NCBI RefSeq assembly: GCF_041821065.1
Contig: NZ_JBGUAX010000008.1
Location: forward strand, 62,001 to 126,000
DNA from: Egicoccus sp. AB-alg2
GTDB taxonomy: Bacteria; Actinomycetota; Nitriliruptoria; Nitriliruptorales; Nitriliruptoraceae
Length of the DNA: 64,000 nt
Reading direction: 5' to 3'
Position numbers and translations under genes: made by a program. The notes under the pieces are model-generated. The model was not told where the DNA came from. It saw nothing but the letters and a program-made list of their open reading frames with translations, and did not search any database. How positions within the stretch are numbered: the first letter of the stretch is position 1; the number at the start of each line of letters is the position of its first letter. Shown piece after piece: positions 44,670 through 53,139 of this stretch.

Positions 44670-45724
44670 GAGCCTGGCCCGACCACCGGCCGCGCGTGCC
44701 CGAGGACCCGCGCCGCCACGGCATCGCCGTGCTCGGCTGCGGCGAGATCGCCCGGACGGCTCACCTGCCGGCCTACGAGCGCTACGGCCTCCGGGTCGTC
44801 GGGGTGTGGAGCCGCAGCGCGTCGTCGACCGACGGCATCCGCGACCGGTTCCCCTCGATCGAGCGGGTCCACACCTCACCGGAGGAGCTGCTCGCCGACG
44901 ACGAGGTGACGGTCGTCGACCTCGCGACGCGTGCGGAGCACCGGCTGCCGTGGCTGCGGGCCGCCGTCGAGGCCGGCAAGCACGTGTTGGCCCAGAAGCC
45001 GCTGACGACCGATCTCGAGGCGCTCGCGCCGATCCTCGACCTCGCCGAGGCGCGCGGCGTGCGGATCGCCGTCAACCAGAACGCCCGCTGGGCCCCGGTC
45101 TGGCGTCTGGCGACCCTGCTGGTCCGGGAGGGGGCCATCGGCGACGTGGTCGGCGTCACCCACCTGCACGACAAGCCGTTACCGCCGATCGCCGGCACCC
45201 ACTTCGACGAGCTGCCGCACATGCTGATCGTCGACTACCTGATGCACTGGCTGGACATCACCCGCTGCTGGCTCGAGGGCAAGCAGGCCGAGGTGGTGCG
45301 CGCCTTCGACCACCGCGTCCCCGGTCAGCCCGGGCACGCGCGCAACCCGTGGTCGGCGCAGGTCGACGTCGTCTGTGCCGACGGGGCGAGCGCCAGCGTG
45401 CGGGTCGTCGGCGACGGGCAGACCACCCGGCCCTCGTGTCCGTTCTGGATCCACGGCACCGCGGGCACCCTCCGTGGCAGCATCCTCGGCGACGACCACC
45501 TCGTGCTGGACCGCGACGGCGAGGTGGCACGGGTCGTGCCCGAGGGCGCCTGGTTCGTGGACGGCTTCGCCGGCACCATGGGCGAGCTGCTGTGCGCGAT
45601 CGACGAGGACCGCGAACCCGAGCACGCCGCCCGCCACAACCTCGCCTCGCTCGAGCTCGTGTTGGCAGCCCGGGCCTCCGCCGAGCAGGATGGCGCGCCC
45701 CGGCGGACGGGGTTGGTGTTCTGA
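44666..45724 (+). CDS. Gfo/Idh/MocA-family oxidoreductase
   Basis: A 352-residue oxidoreductase with the Rossmann motif IAVLGCGEIARTAHLPAY, the catalytic-Lys motif in the form AQKPLTTD (Gln for the usual Glu), and the substrate-side segment HMLIVDYLMHWLDITRCWL. The GTG start overlaps the upstream dehydrogenase (GTGA). It likely acts with that dehydrogenase on a monosaccharide or its keto form. The EKP to QKP change is seen in some active members and does not by itself suggest loss of activity. Confidence 0.87.
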   Translation: MRAWPDHRPRVPEDPRRHGIAVLGCGEIARTAHLPAYERYGLRVVGVWSRSASSTDGIRDRFPSIERVHTSPEELLADDEVTVVDLATRAEHRLPWLRAAVEAGKHVLAQKPLTTDLEALAPILDLAEARGVRIAVNQNARWAPVWRLATLLVREGAIGDVVGVTHLHDKPLPPIAGTHFDELPHMLIVDYLMHWLDITRCWLEGKQAEVVRAFDHRVPGQPGHARNPWSAQVDVVCADGASASVRVVGDGQTTRPSCPFWIHGTAGTLRGSILGDDHLVLDRDGEVARVVPEGAWFVDGFAGTMGELLCAIDEDREPEHAARHNLASLELVLAARASAEQDGAPRRTGLVF

Positions 45725-45741
45725 GCGGCGGAGGAGTGGCG

Positions 45742-46962
45742 ATGACCGCACCGATCGGTGTGTCCGACGCGGACCGGTTGCAGGCCGAGACCGAGCGGCT
45801 GCTGCGCTTCGGCACGGACGGCCGCCATCCGGCCGGCGGGTTCGCGTGGCTGCGCGACGACGGCAGCCCGGACCTCGACCGCGACGTGGAACTGTGGATC
45901 ACGTGCCGGATGACGCACGTCTACGCGCTGGGGCACCTGCTGGGCTTCGACGGCGCCGTCGAACTCGTCGACCACGGCCTGGCTGCCCTGGACGGTCCGC
46001 TCCGCGACCATCAGCACGGCGGGTGGCATGCCGCCGTCGGCCGTGACGGTCCGACGTCGTCGACGAAGGGCGCCTACGAGCACGCCTTCGTCGTGCTGGC
46101 CACCTCCTCGGCGCAGGCAGCCGGCCGGCCGGGTGCCGGGGACCTGCTCGCCGACGCGCTCGAGGTGCAGGAACGCCACTTCTGGGACGACACCGACGGT
46201 GCGGTGGTGGACGCCTACCTCGACCCGGCGTTCGAGACGCTCGAGGACTACCGCGGCGCGAACGCCAACATGCACACCGTCGAGGCCTACCTGGCGGCCG
46301 CGGACGTCACCGGCGACCGCGTGTGGCTGGAGCGCGCGGACCGGATCGTGCACCGGTTCGTGCACGGCGCCGCGGGCGGGCACGGCTGGCGCCTGCCGGA
46401 ACACTTCGACCCGGAGTGGCGCCCCCGTCTCGACTACAACCGCGACGAGCCGGCGCACCCGTTCCGTCCCTACGGCGCCACCGTCGGGCACGCCTTCGAG
46501 TGGGCGCGGCTCGCCCTGCACCTCGAGGCCGCCCGCGGCGAGACGGCGACGCAACTGCGCAGCGACGCCGAGGCGCTGTTCGACCGCGCGGTCGAGGACG
46601 GCTGGGACGCCGACGGTGCGCCAGGCTTCGTCTACACGACCGACTGGGACGGCACCCCGGTGGTCCGCAACCGCCTGCACTGGGTCGTCACCGAGGCCGT
46701 CAACGCGGCCGCCGCGCTGTACCTCGCCACGGGCGAGGAGCGCTACGCCGACTGGTACCGCACCTGGTGGGACTACGCCGAGGCGCACCTGATCGATCGC
46801 GAGGCGGGCTCCTGGCACCACGAGCTGGCGCCGGACAACCGTCCGGCCGCCAGCGTGTGGGCCGGCAAGCCGGACCTGTACCACGCCGTGCAGGCGACGC
46901 TGGTCCCGCGCCTGCCGCTGGTTCCGTCGCTGGCGAGCGCCCTTGCCGCGGGCCGCGCCTAG
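45742..46962 (+). CDS. AGE-family sugar isomerase/epimerase (YihS-like)
   Basis: A 406-residue (alpha/alpha)6-barrel protein of the N-acylglucosamine 2-epimerase superfamily, closest in layout to the YihS-type aldose-ketose isomerases (mannose or sulfoquinovose isomerase). Shared segments are ITCRMTHVYALGHLLG, HGGWHAAVG, NANMHTVEAYLAAADVTGD, HGWRLPEHFDPEWRPRLDYNRDEP, GHAFEWARLAL, LHWVVTEAVNAAAALY, GSWHHELAPDN and VWAGKPDLYHAVQA. The ATG has GGAGGAG at 5-base spacing. It lacks partners of a sulfoquinovose pathway nearby, so mannose-fructose type isomerisation of a glycosidase product is the simpler guess. It is the last gene of the operon. Confidence 0.83.
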   Translation: MTAPIGVSDADRLQAETERLLRFGTDGRHPAGGFAWLRDDGSPDLDRDVELWITCRMTHVYALGHLLGFDGAVELVDHGLAALDGPLRDHQHGGWHAAVGRDGPTSSTKGAYEHAFVVLATSSAQAAGRPGAGDLLADALEVQERHFWDDTDGAVVDAYLDPAFETLEDYRGANANMHTVEAYLAAADVTGDRVWLERADRIVHRFVHGAAGGHGWRLPEHFDPEWRPRLDYNRDEPAHPFRPYGATVGHAFEWARLALHLEAARGETATQLRSDAEALFDRAVEDGWDADGAPGFVYTTDWDGTPVVRNRLHWVVTEAVNAAAALYLATGEERYADWYRTWWDYAEAHLIDREAGSWHHELAPDNRPAASVWAGKPDLYHAVQATLVPRLPLVPSLASALAAGRA

Positions 46963-47396
46963 ACCACGGCCGCCGGGGCGTCGGAGGAGGTGTTCGCCTC
47001 CGCGTCATCATCGACCGGCACGGCGCCGGTACCGCCCGCCGGCCCGTCGACGGGCACCGGCCGGTACAGCTGCACCGGGATGCGGTCGCTGCCGGCCGCG
47101 AGGTGGGCGGCCAGGACGTGGCGGCCCTTCAGCAGGTACAGCCGGCGGTCGTGCAGCAGCGACACGTAGGAGGCCTCCAGCGGGTGCACCGTGCGGCCCG
47201 CGTGCCAGCGGACCTTCGCCGGGTCGATGTGGGGATCGCGGACGAAGACCTCCAGGCCGTAGCGAGGCACCAGCACGCGCACGCCGTTGGTGACCCACTC
47301 ACCGGTGGGCCAGCGCGCCTCGTCCAGGACGTGGACGCGTCCGGGGAGGTAGTCGGGAAGCAGCGTCGGCAGCTGCGACGGCACGTGCAGGTTCAA
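46959..47396 (-). CDS. Hypothetical protein
   Basis: A 145-residue protein I do not recognise. It has a beta-rich pattern (VRVLVPRYGLEVFVRDPHIDPAKVRWHAGRTVHPLEASYVSLLHDRRLYLLKG is split over several short strands) and an acidic, Ala-rich, apparently disordered end. The start is taken as TTG 47396 because GCGAGGA lies 6 bases upstream; a GTG 4 codons later (47384) is possible. Its stop overlaps the stop of the convergent isomerase gene by 4 bases. No signal peptide or membrane segment is seen. Confidence 0.55.
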   Translation of the reverse strand: MNLHVPSQLPTLLPDYLPGRVHVLDEARWPTGEWVTNGVRVLVPRYGLEVFVRDPHIDPAKVRWHAGRTVHPLEASYVSLLHDRRLYLLKGRHVLAAHLAAGSDRIPVQLYRPVPVDGPAGGTGAVPVDDDAEANTSSDAPAAVV

Positions 47397-47574
47397 CGTT
47401 GGTCCTCGCGGTGCGGGACGGGCTCGGGAGGAGGCAGGTCGCGGGTTCGGGTACCGCGGACCGGCGGGATCGAAGCGCGCCCGGGTTCCGGAGACGTTTC
47501 GGGCCGGCGACGACGCGGCGACACGCGCGTGCACGCCTGCGGGGACGAACTCGGACGGTGGCGGGGTCGCGTCG

Positions 47575-50500
47575 CTAGCTCGCGCACCGGATCCCGCGGC
47601 CGAGCGTACGCGATGCCAACGCCTCGATCACGGGAACGACGTCGGGCAGTGGTGCGCTCTCGTCGTCCCCGTAGCACTCCAGCAGCCACCGGCTGCCGTC
47701 CGGGGTCGTCTCCGCGATCCCGACGACCCAGTCGAAGCCTTCCTCGGCCAGGACCGCCCGTTCCTGGGGATCGGCGCGGGGGTCGTCGGCGTCGACCGCG
47801 AAGCCGCCACCGTTGCGGAACGCCTCGGCGGTGGTCGGATATTCCGTGATGGGGTACTCGCCGTCCTCGGCCATCGGCTTCAACGGCTCGCCGACGCGCC
47901 GGCGCCGCACGTGGCGGGAGTGGGTCGCCAGCACGTCGTTCCCGGGCTTGGCGACGCTGAGCACCCACCGGTTGAGGTCGAACATCGCCACCGCCACGGC
48001 GCCGACCTGCTCCAGGCGCGTGGGTGCGTCGTCCGCGTCGTCGACCGCGCGGCTCCAGCGGCCGAGCGCCGCCTCGAGGGACCGCCGGTGGCCCCGGCTG
48101 CGGGCGCGGCGGCCGCCGGCCGCCGTCTCCGCGGCATGGGCGAGCCGTGACGGCGGTGGCGGGCTCCCGGAGCCGTCGTCGACGACCACCGCCAGCCCTG
48201 TCGCCTTCGCGCGGTATTGCGCGACGTCCGCCCGGGCGAGCAGGTCGGTCAGCGTCGTGTCGGCAGGTCCGGCCGTGGCGACGCCGATCGCGACCTGCGG
48301 TTGCGGTGGTGGGCTGTCGGCGAGCAGTTCGGTGAACCGGGCGACCAGCGCCATCGCCTCCTCGGCGCCCCCGGCCAACACGACGCAGAACTCGTCGCCG
48401 CCCAGCCGCGCGGCCAACGATTCCGCATGCGTCAACGAGACGCGGCTGAGCGCGTCGCCCACGGTGACCAGCAGGTCGTCGCCGGCCGCGTGCCCGTGGA
48501 CGTCGTTGATCTCCTTGAGCCCGTTGACGTCCAGCATGATGGCCGTGACCGGCTGGGCCGGCCCGGCGACCAGCAGCGCCGCCGCGAAGTCCTCCAGCGG
48601 GCGGCGGTTGGCCAGGCGCGTCAGCGGGTCCTCGCCGGCCAACCGCGACAGGTGCCCGTAGTGCTCCGCCCGCGAGATGGCGAGCCCGACGAAGCCGGCG
48701 ACCGCGGTCAGGTACGGCACGTCGGCGGCCGAGAAGGACGGCTCCGCGGCGGACGTGGTGACGTACAGCTCGCCCCACACGGCGCCTTCGACGACGATCG
48801 CGACACCAGCCGCGGAGCCCAGGCCGGCGCGGCGGAGGCGGTCGCGCTCGTCGGCGTCGATGGCGGGGTCGTCCGCGGCGCGCAGGATCACCGAGCGCTC
48901 GAGCAGCAGCCGCGAGGTCACCGGCAGGTCGCGCAGCAGGTAGTGCTCGTCGCGTGGGCGCCGCTCGGCGTCCCCCCGCAACTCCCCGACGTTGACGAGG
49001 GTGCGCAGCGCGGCCCCCTCCCGGTCCCAGCGCGAGATCGACAACGAGAGGCCGCCGAGCGCGCTCAGCGCCTCGTCGGCACAGATCTCCAGGACGTCGA
49101 GGAGTTCGCCGCTGGCCCCGATGGCGCGGGCAACGCCGACCAGGCCACGCAGGCGCTCACCCGCGTCGTCACGTCCGCGCAGGCGCTGCTCGACCTCGCG
49201 CACCGCGGGCACCGGCGCCGACGACACCGCCGTGCAGTACCACCACGTGCGCAGCCGACCGGCCAGGTCCGCCGCCAGGTCCGCGTCGTCGGGCGCCAGT
49301 TCCCGCAGCGCCTCGCCCAGGTCGCGGCGGACGCGGCGGGCGACCGCCAGACGGGCGACCGCCGCGGCCAGCGCGCCGGGGTGGGCGTCGGCCCGCAGCA
49401 CGGGCGCCTGCGACAGGTGCGCCTCGAGCTCCCGCCAGGCGGGCACGGCATGGGCGGTGCGCACCACCTGCAGCAGTTCGCCGGCCCCGACGAGCGTCGC
49501 CAGGAGCACGACGACGTCGATCTGCGTCCGCGACAACGACAGCGCCGCGCCCACCACCCGGGCGGCCTCGACGGTGTCGGCCCGAAGGGACCCGGCACGA
49601 GGGTCGCCCGCGACGACCACCGCCGCGGCCGCCGCGGCGAGGTCGAGGGCGCGTGGCCCCACCAGCGGCTGTTCGCGACGGGGCGGTTCGACGCGGCCGG
49701 CCGCGACCCTCGTGTGGGTCGTCTCCGCGTCGGCGGGCGCGGCGAAGAGCACGCCCTGGCCCAACTCGCAGCCCCATTCGCGCAGGGTGGCGATCTGTTC
49801 GGGCCGGTCGATGCCGTCGGCGACGACCTCCAGCCCGAGCGAGCCGCCGAGTCCGATCGCGGCCTGCACGACCAGCGCCCGGCCCCGCGTCGGGCCGGTG
49901 GCCGTGCCGACCGCCGAGACGAAGCCGCGGTCGAGCTTCAGCATCGTCACCGGAGCGGACGCCAGCCGGTCGACCGTGGTCATGCCGGTCCCGAAGGCAT
50001 CCAGCGCGATGCCGATGCCCAGGTCGGCGAGCGCGTACAGCGGCAGTGGCGCGGCGCCCTCGGCGTCGAAGGCCGTGTGCTCGCTGACCTCCACGACCAG
50101 GGCGCCGGCCGGCAGGGCCGTGGCCGCGAGCACGCGCCGGACCAGGTCGACGAACACCGGCGACGCCAGCGCCGACGACGACACGTCGAGGTGCAACCGC
50201 AGCCCCGCGAGCGTCGACGCACGCCGCCAGGTGGCCAGCTGGGTGCACGCGCGCACGAGCGTCTCGGCCGCGACGGCCGTTGCCAGCCCGTAGCGTTCGG
50301 CGACCGCCGTCGGGTCCAGGTCCGTGCCGTCGGCACGCACCGTCGCCTCGACGGCCACCGGGCGCGCGGACGCGAGCTCGACGACCGGCTGGTAGACGAC
50401 GGACAGACCTTCACCGGCCAGCAGCTGCGCGAGCCGCGCGGCCTCGGGGGCGTGCTCCGCCGGACGATCGCCCTGCCACGTCAGCAGGGTCGCCTGGACG

Positions 50501-50592
50501 GCGGCACGCAACTCGCGCGGGACCGGCGCCTCGCGCCGGCCGTGCACCGTCCCGCCCCTCAACGCCGCCCCTCGCTGACCGTTTCCGGACAT
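47575..50592 (-). CDS. Cyclic-di-GMP signalling protein: degenerate EAL domain - GAF - GGDEF - C-terminal sensor-like domain
   Basis: A 1005-residue protein whose EAL-type domain is at the N-terminus (about 60-290), before the GGDEF domain, the reverse of the usual order. The EAL site is altered: EAT at 82-84, DAFGTG at 198-203 instead of DDFGTG, ADGID at 258-262 instead of AEGVE, and Asp136 for the usual Asn, so phosphodiesterase activity is doubtful. A helical linker follows, then a GAF-like domain (about 430-600) and an apparently intact diguanylate cyclase domain with GGDEF at 731-735 and MLDVNGLKEINDVHGH; no RxxD inhibitory site precedes it. The last 200 residues form another sensor-like domain. 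No membrane segments. An in-frame GTG at 50547 has a better ribosome site (GAGGGG) than the ATG at 50592. It is divergent from kaiC. Confidence 0.87.
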   Translation of the reverse strand: MSGNGQRGAALRGGTVHGRREAPVPRELRAAVQATLLTWQGDRPAEHAPEAARLAQLLAGEGLSVVYQPVVELASARPVAVEATVRADGTDLDPTAVAERYGLATAVAAETLVRACTQLATWRRASTLAGLRLHLDVSSSALASPVFVDLVRRVLAATALPAGALVVEVSEHTAFDAEGAAPLPLYALADLGIGIALDAFGTGMTTVDRLASAPVTMLKLDRGFVSAVGTATGPTRGRALVVQAAIGLGGSLGLEVVADGIDRPEQIATLREWGCELGQGVLFAAPADAETTHTRVAAGRVEPPRREQPLVGPRALDLAAAAAAVVVAGDPRAGSLRADTVEAARVVGAALSLSRTQIDVVVLLATLVGAGELLQVVRTAHAVPAWRELEAHLSQAPVLRADAHPGALAAAVARLAVARRVRRDLGEALRELAPDDADLAADLAGRLRTWWYCTAVSSAPVPAVREVEQRLRGRDDAGERLRGLVGVARAIGASGELLDVLEICADEALSALGGLSLSISRWDREGAALRTLVNVGELRGDAERRPRDEHYLLRDLPVTSRLLLERSVILRAADDPAIDADERDRLRRAGLGSAAGVAIVVEGAVWGELYVTTSAAEPSFSAADVPYLTAVAGFVGLAISRAEHYGHLSRLAGEDPLTRLANRRPLEDFAAALLVAGPAQPVTAIMLDVNGLKEINDVHGHAAGDDLLVTVGDALSRVSLTHAESLAARLGGDEFCVVLAGGAEEAMALVARFTELLADSPPPQPQVAIGVATAGPADTTLTDLLARADVAQYRAKATGLAVVVDDGSGSPPPPSRLAHAAETAAGGRRARSRGHRRSLEAALGRWSRAVDDADDAPTRLEQVGAVAVAMFDLNRWVLSVAKPGNDVLATHSRHVRRRRVGEPLKPMAEDGEYPITEYPTTAEAFRNGGGFAVDADDPRADPQERAVLAEEGFDWVVGIAETTPDGSRWLLECYGDDESAPLPDVVPVIEALASRTLGRGIRCAS

Positions 50593-50772
50593 ATCGGCTG
50601 ATGGGGACGGGAGTCGAGCGGTTCGCGCACCGGTCGAATGACCAGGTCGGCCCTCGCACGCGCCGGCACGGGACATGGGCGGCTGGTGCGCTGTCGCGGT
50701 GGGCCGGGGCGCGCGGCCGCACGTCCGGTCGCGCACGCCCGAGCGGCCGGCGGGCCTCGCCGCGCACGCGTC

Positions 50773-50778
50773 TAGGCT
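50773..50778 (+). promoter_or_regulatory. -10-like element upstream of kaiC
   Basis: TAGGCT, the same hexamer as seen before the glycerate kinase and globin genes, lies 67 bases before the kaiC start in the 253-base divergent region. No clear -35 is visible. The rest of 50593-50845 shows no gene I can support, although the kaiC frame is open through part of it. Confidence 0.35.
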
Positions 50779-50845
50779 CGCTCGCGGCGGCCGCCGCCGC
50801 GTACGAGAGCCGTGCGTCGGGGTGCGGCAATCCGATGGGTCTTCG

Positions 50846-52348
50846 ATGGCAATCGCCCCGGTCCGCAAGGTGCCCACGGGGATCCCGGGCTTCGACGTCA
50901 TGGCGCACGGCGGCCTGCCGGCCGGTCGCACCACGCTGGTCGCCGGCAGCGCCGGTTCGGCCAAGACCCTGTTCGCGTCGCAGTACCTCGCCGGCGGGAT
51001 CATGGCCCACGACCAGGCGGGCGTCTTCGTCACCTTCGAGGAGACGCCGCTCGACGTGCGCCGCAACCTCGTGTCGTTGGGGTGGGACGTCGAGGCCTGG
51101 GAGGCGGCCGGCAAGTGGCGCTTCGTCGATGCCTCGCCGGACCCCGAGCAGGATGTCACGCTGACGGGCGCCTGGGACTTCGGTGCGCTGATGGCGCGGA
51201 TCCGCCGGGCGGTGGAGTCGATCGGCGCGACCCGCGTCGTCGTCGATTCCCTCGGCGCGGTCTTCAGCGAGTTCTCCCAGAGCGGGCGCGTCCGGCGCGA
51301 GCTGCGGCGACTCGTACGCGGGCTGCGGGACCTTGACGTCACGTCGGTCATGACGGTCGAGCGCACCTCGGAGTACGGCGACCTCAGCCGCTGGAACGTG
51401 GAGGAGTTCGTCACCGAGGACGTGATCGTGCTGCGCAACATCCTCGAGGACGAGGCTGCGCGCCGGACGATGCAGATCCTGAAGTTCCGGGGTACCACCC
51501 ACCGCAAGGGTGAGTTCCCGTTCGCGATCATCAACGATCGTGGCATCGTCGCCCTGCCACTGGCCAACTCCGCGCTGATCGACCTGCGATCGAGTTCGGA
51601 ACGCATCGACTCCGGCAACGACGTGCTGGACGGCATGTGTGGTGGCGGGCCGTTCCGCGACTCGATCAGCCTCGTCTCCGGGGCCACCGGCACGGGCAAG
51701 ACCCTGACGGTCACGGAGTTCATGAAGGGTGGGTCCCGCAGCGGTGACCGATGCCTGCTGTTCGCCTTCGAGGAGTCGCGCGCGCAGCTGATCCGCAACG
51801 CCGCCGGCTGGGGCGTGGACTACGAACGGATGGAGCGCGACGGGCTGCTGCGCATCGTCGCCGCCTATCCGGAGACGGCGTCCCTGGAGGAGCACCTCGT
51901 CTCCATAACCGACGCGGTGAACGACTTCCAGCCGCAGCGCTTCGCCCTCGACTCGCTGTCCGCCCTGGAGCGGGCGGCCACGTTGCGCGGGTTCCGGCAC
52001 TTCGTGATCGGCGTCACCTCGATGCTCAAGGAGCGCGGGGTCACCGGGATGTACACGGCCACGACGCCCAGCCTCATGGGCGGCGCGTCCGTCACCGAGT
52101 CGCACATCTCCACGCTGACCGACGCGATCATCCTGCTGCGCTACGTGGAGCTGGCCGGCGAGGTGAAGCGCGCGATCTCGGTGCTGAAGATGCGCGGATC
52201 CATCCACGACCGCGAGATCCGCGAAATCACCATTGACGGCTCCGGCATGCACATCGGCGAGCAACTCACCAACGTGTCGGGTGTGCTCTCCGGGGCGCCG
52301 CGGCAGTTGGGACCGGACGAGCTCGAGGTCGTGGGTCGCCAGGCCTGA
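50846..52348 (+). CDS. kaiC: Circadian clock protein KaiC-like autokinase/ATPase
   Basis: A 500-residue double-domain RecA-like ATPase. CI domain: Walker A GSAGSAKT (34-41) and the catalytic Glu pair 65-66 (TFEETPLD). CII domain: Walker A GATGTGKT (279-286) and Glu pair 309-310 (AFEESRAQ). The CII phosphorylation segment VTESHISTLTDAIILLRYVE keeps Ser422-Thr423, the counterparts of Ser431-Thr432 of the Synechococcus protein, and Thr417 for Thr426. The protein ends soon after the A-loop region (VSGVLSGAPRQLGPDELEVV) and lacks the C-terminal tail that binds KaiA. The ATG at 50846 is chosen because KVPTGIPGFD then lies at the usual N-terminal place; its ribosome site is weak and a start further up is possible. 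kaiB follows 34 bases later. Confidence 0.9.
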   Translation: MAIAPVRKVPTGIPGFDVMAHGGLPAGRTTLVAGSAGSAKTLFASQYLAGGIMAHDQAGVFVTFEETPLDVRRNLVSLGWDVEAWEAAGKWRFVDASPDPEQDVTLTGAWDFGALMARIRRAVESIGATRVVVDSLGAVFSEFSQSGRVRRELRRLVRGLRDLDVTSVMTVERTSEYGDLSRWNVEEFVTEDVIVLRNILEDEAARRTMQILKFRGTTHRKGEFPFAIINDRGIVALPLANSALIDLRSSSERIDSGNDVLDGMCGGGPFRDSISLVSGATGTGKTLTVTEFMKGGSRSGDRCLLFAFEESRAQLIRNAAGWGVDYERMERDGLLRIVAAYPETASLEEHLVSITDAVNDFQPQRFALDSLSALERAATLRGFRHFVIGVTSMLKERGVTGMYTATTPSLMGGASVTESHISTLTDAIILLRYVELAGEVKRAISVLKMRGSIHDREIREITIDGSGMHIGEQLTNVSGVLSGAPRQLGPDELEVVGRQA

Positions 52349-52382
52349 CGCCATGGCGGCCGGCGACGGGGGAGGAGGGCGC

Positions 52383-52709
52383 ATGGACCGACCACCGCAG
52401 GTCCAGCTCCGATTGCGCCTGTACGTCAATCGGCACGCGCCCGAGTCGGCCACGGTCGAGGCCAACCTGCGTGCCCTCTGCGACGGCGCCGGGCTGGAGT
52501 ACGACGTCGAGGTGTTGGACGTGGACGAGCACGCCGATGCGGCCGAGGCGGACCGGATCATGCTGACGCCGACGCTCCTCCGGCTCACCCCGCCGCAGCT
52601 GCGGGTGGCCGGCGACCTGACCGACGTCGAGGCGGCACTCGACGGCCTGGGGCTGCGGATCTGGGCGCGCAACCACCGACGACCGGTCGTGAACGACGGA
52701 TCCGTGTGA
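52383..52709 (+). CDS. kaiB: KaiB-like clock protein
   Basis: A 108-residue protein with the thioredoxin-like KaiB pattern: LRLRLYVNRHAPESATVEANLRALC, then YDVEVLDVDEHADAAEADRIM, the cis-Pro motif TPTLLRLTPP and the ending RVAGDLTDVEAALDGL. Canonical KaiB is about 100 residues. The ATG at 52383 has GGGGAGGAGG just upstream; an in-frame ATG at 52353 is less well placed. It is in the same operon as kaiC, in the order C then B, and its 3' end faces the receiver gene 7 bases away. Known KaiB proteins switch fold to bind KaiC; whether this one does is not shown. Confidence 0.83.
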   Translation: MDRPPQVQLRLRLYVNRHAPESATVEANLRALCDGAGLEYDVEVLDVDEHADAAEADRIMLTPTLLRLTPPQLRVAGDLTDVEAALDGLGLRIWARNHRRPVVNDGSV

Positions 52710-52716
52710 GACGGCG

Positions 52717-53139
52717 TCAGCCGCTCGTGTCGTCGGTCTGCCGGCTGGCCGCCGCACGGGCGATCTCGGCGCACAACTCGTCGTTGCGGTAGGGCTTGGC
52801 GATGAACGAGGTGTAGGCACCGGCCCCGGCGAGATGGTCGGCGACCTCGCTCTGGTCGAAGCCGCTGAAGAACACCACGGGCAGGTCGGGCTCGGCCTCC
52901 CGCAGGCGGGGGAAGGCGTCGTGCCCGGTCATCTCCGGCATCATCACGTCGAGGAGCACGACGTCGACGCTTCCGCCCCGTTCACGTACGAGGTCGACCG
53001 CCTGCCGGCCGTTGTCCGCGAGCACGACGTCGTAGCCGGCATGGCGCAGGATCAGCGACGTGACGTCGCGGACCATGGCGTCGTCGTCGACGACCAGCAC
53101 GGTCGTCGACGACACGGCGGTCGGCCCGACGTCGGTCAC
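52717..53139 (-). CDS. Single-domain response regulator (CheY-like receiver)
   Basis: A 140-residue stand-alone receiver with the acidic pocket VVDDD (18-20), phospho-acceptor Asp64 (LLDVMMPEMTG), Ser92 (VVFFSG) and Lys115 (IAKPYRND). There is no output domain. The GTG start overlaps the stop of the histidine kinase gene by 4 bases, so the kinase is very likely its phosphodonor. It converges on kaiB, which places it beside a Kai system, but a direct link is only inferred from position. Confidence 0.9.
   Translation of the reverse strand: MTDVGPTAVSSTTVLVVDDDAMVRDVTSLILRHAGYDVVLADNGRQAVDLVRERGGSVDVVLLDVMMPEMTGHDAFPRLREAEPDLPVVFFSGFDQSEVADHLAGAGAYTSFIAKPYRNDELCAEIARAAASRQTDDTSG

Noticed and set aside
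45742-46962. Sulfoquinovose isomerase as a firm assignment
   Set aside because: The protein resembles the YihS group, but no sulfoquinovosidase, sulfo-kinase, sulfo-aldolase or sulfonate exporter genes are in the locus, so a general aldose-ketose isomerase call is safer.
48217-50601. A 794-codon plus-strand frame opposite the EAL-GGDEF gene
   Set aside because: The minus strand carries clear EAL, GAF and GGDEF domains; the plus-strand product is a repetitive Arg/Gln/Gly-rich shadow.
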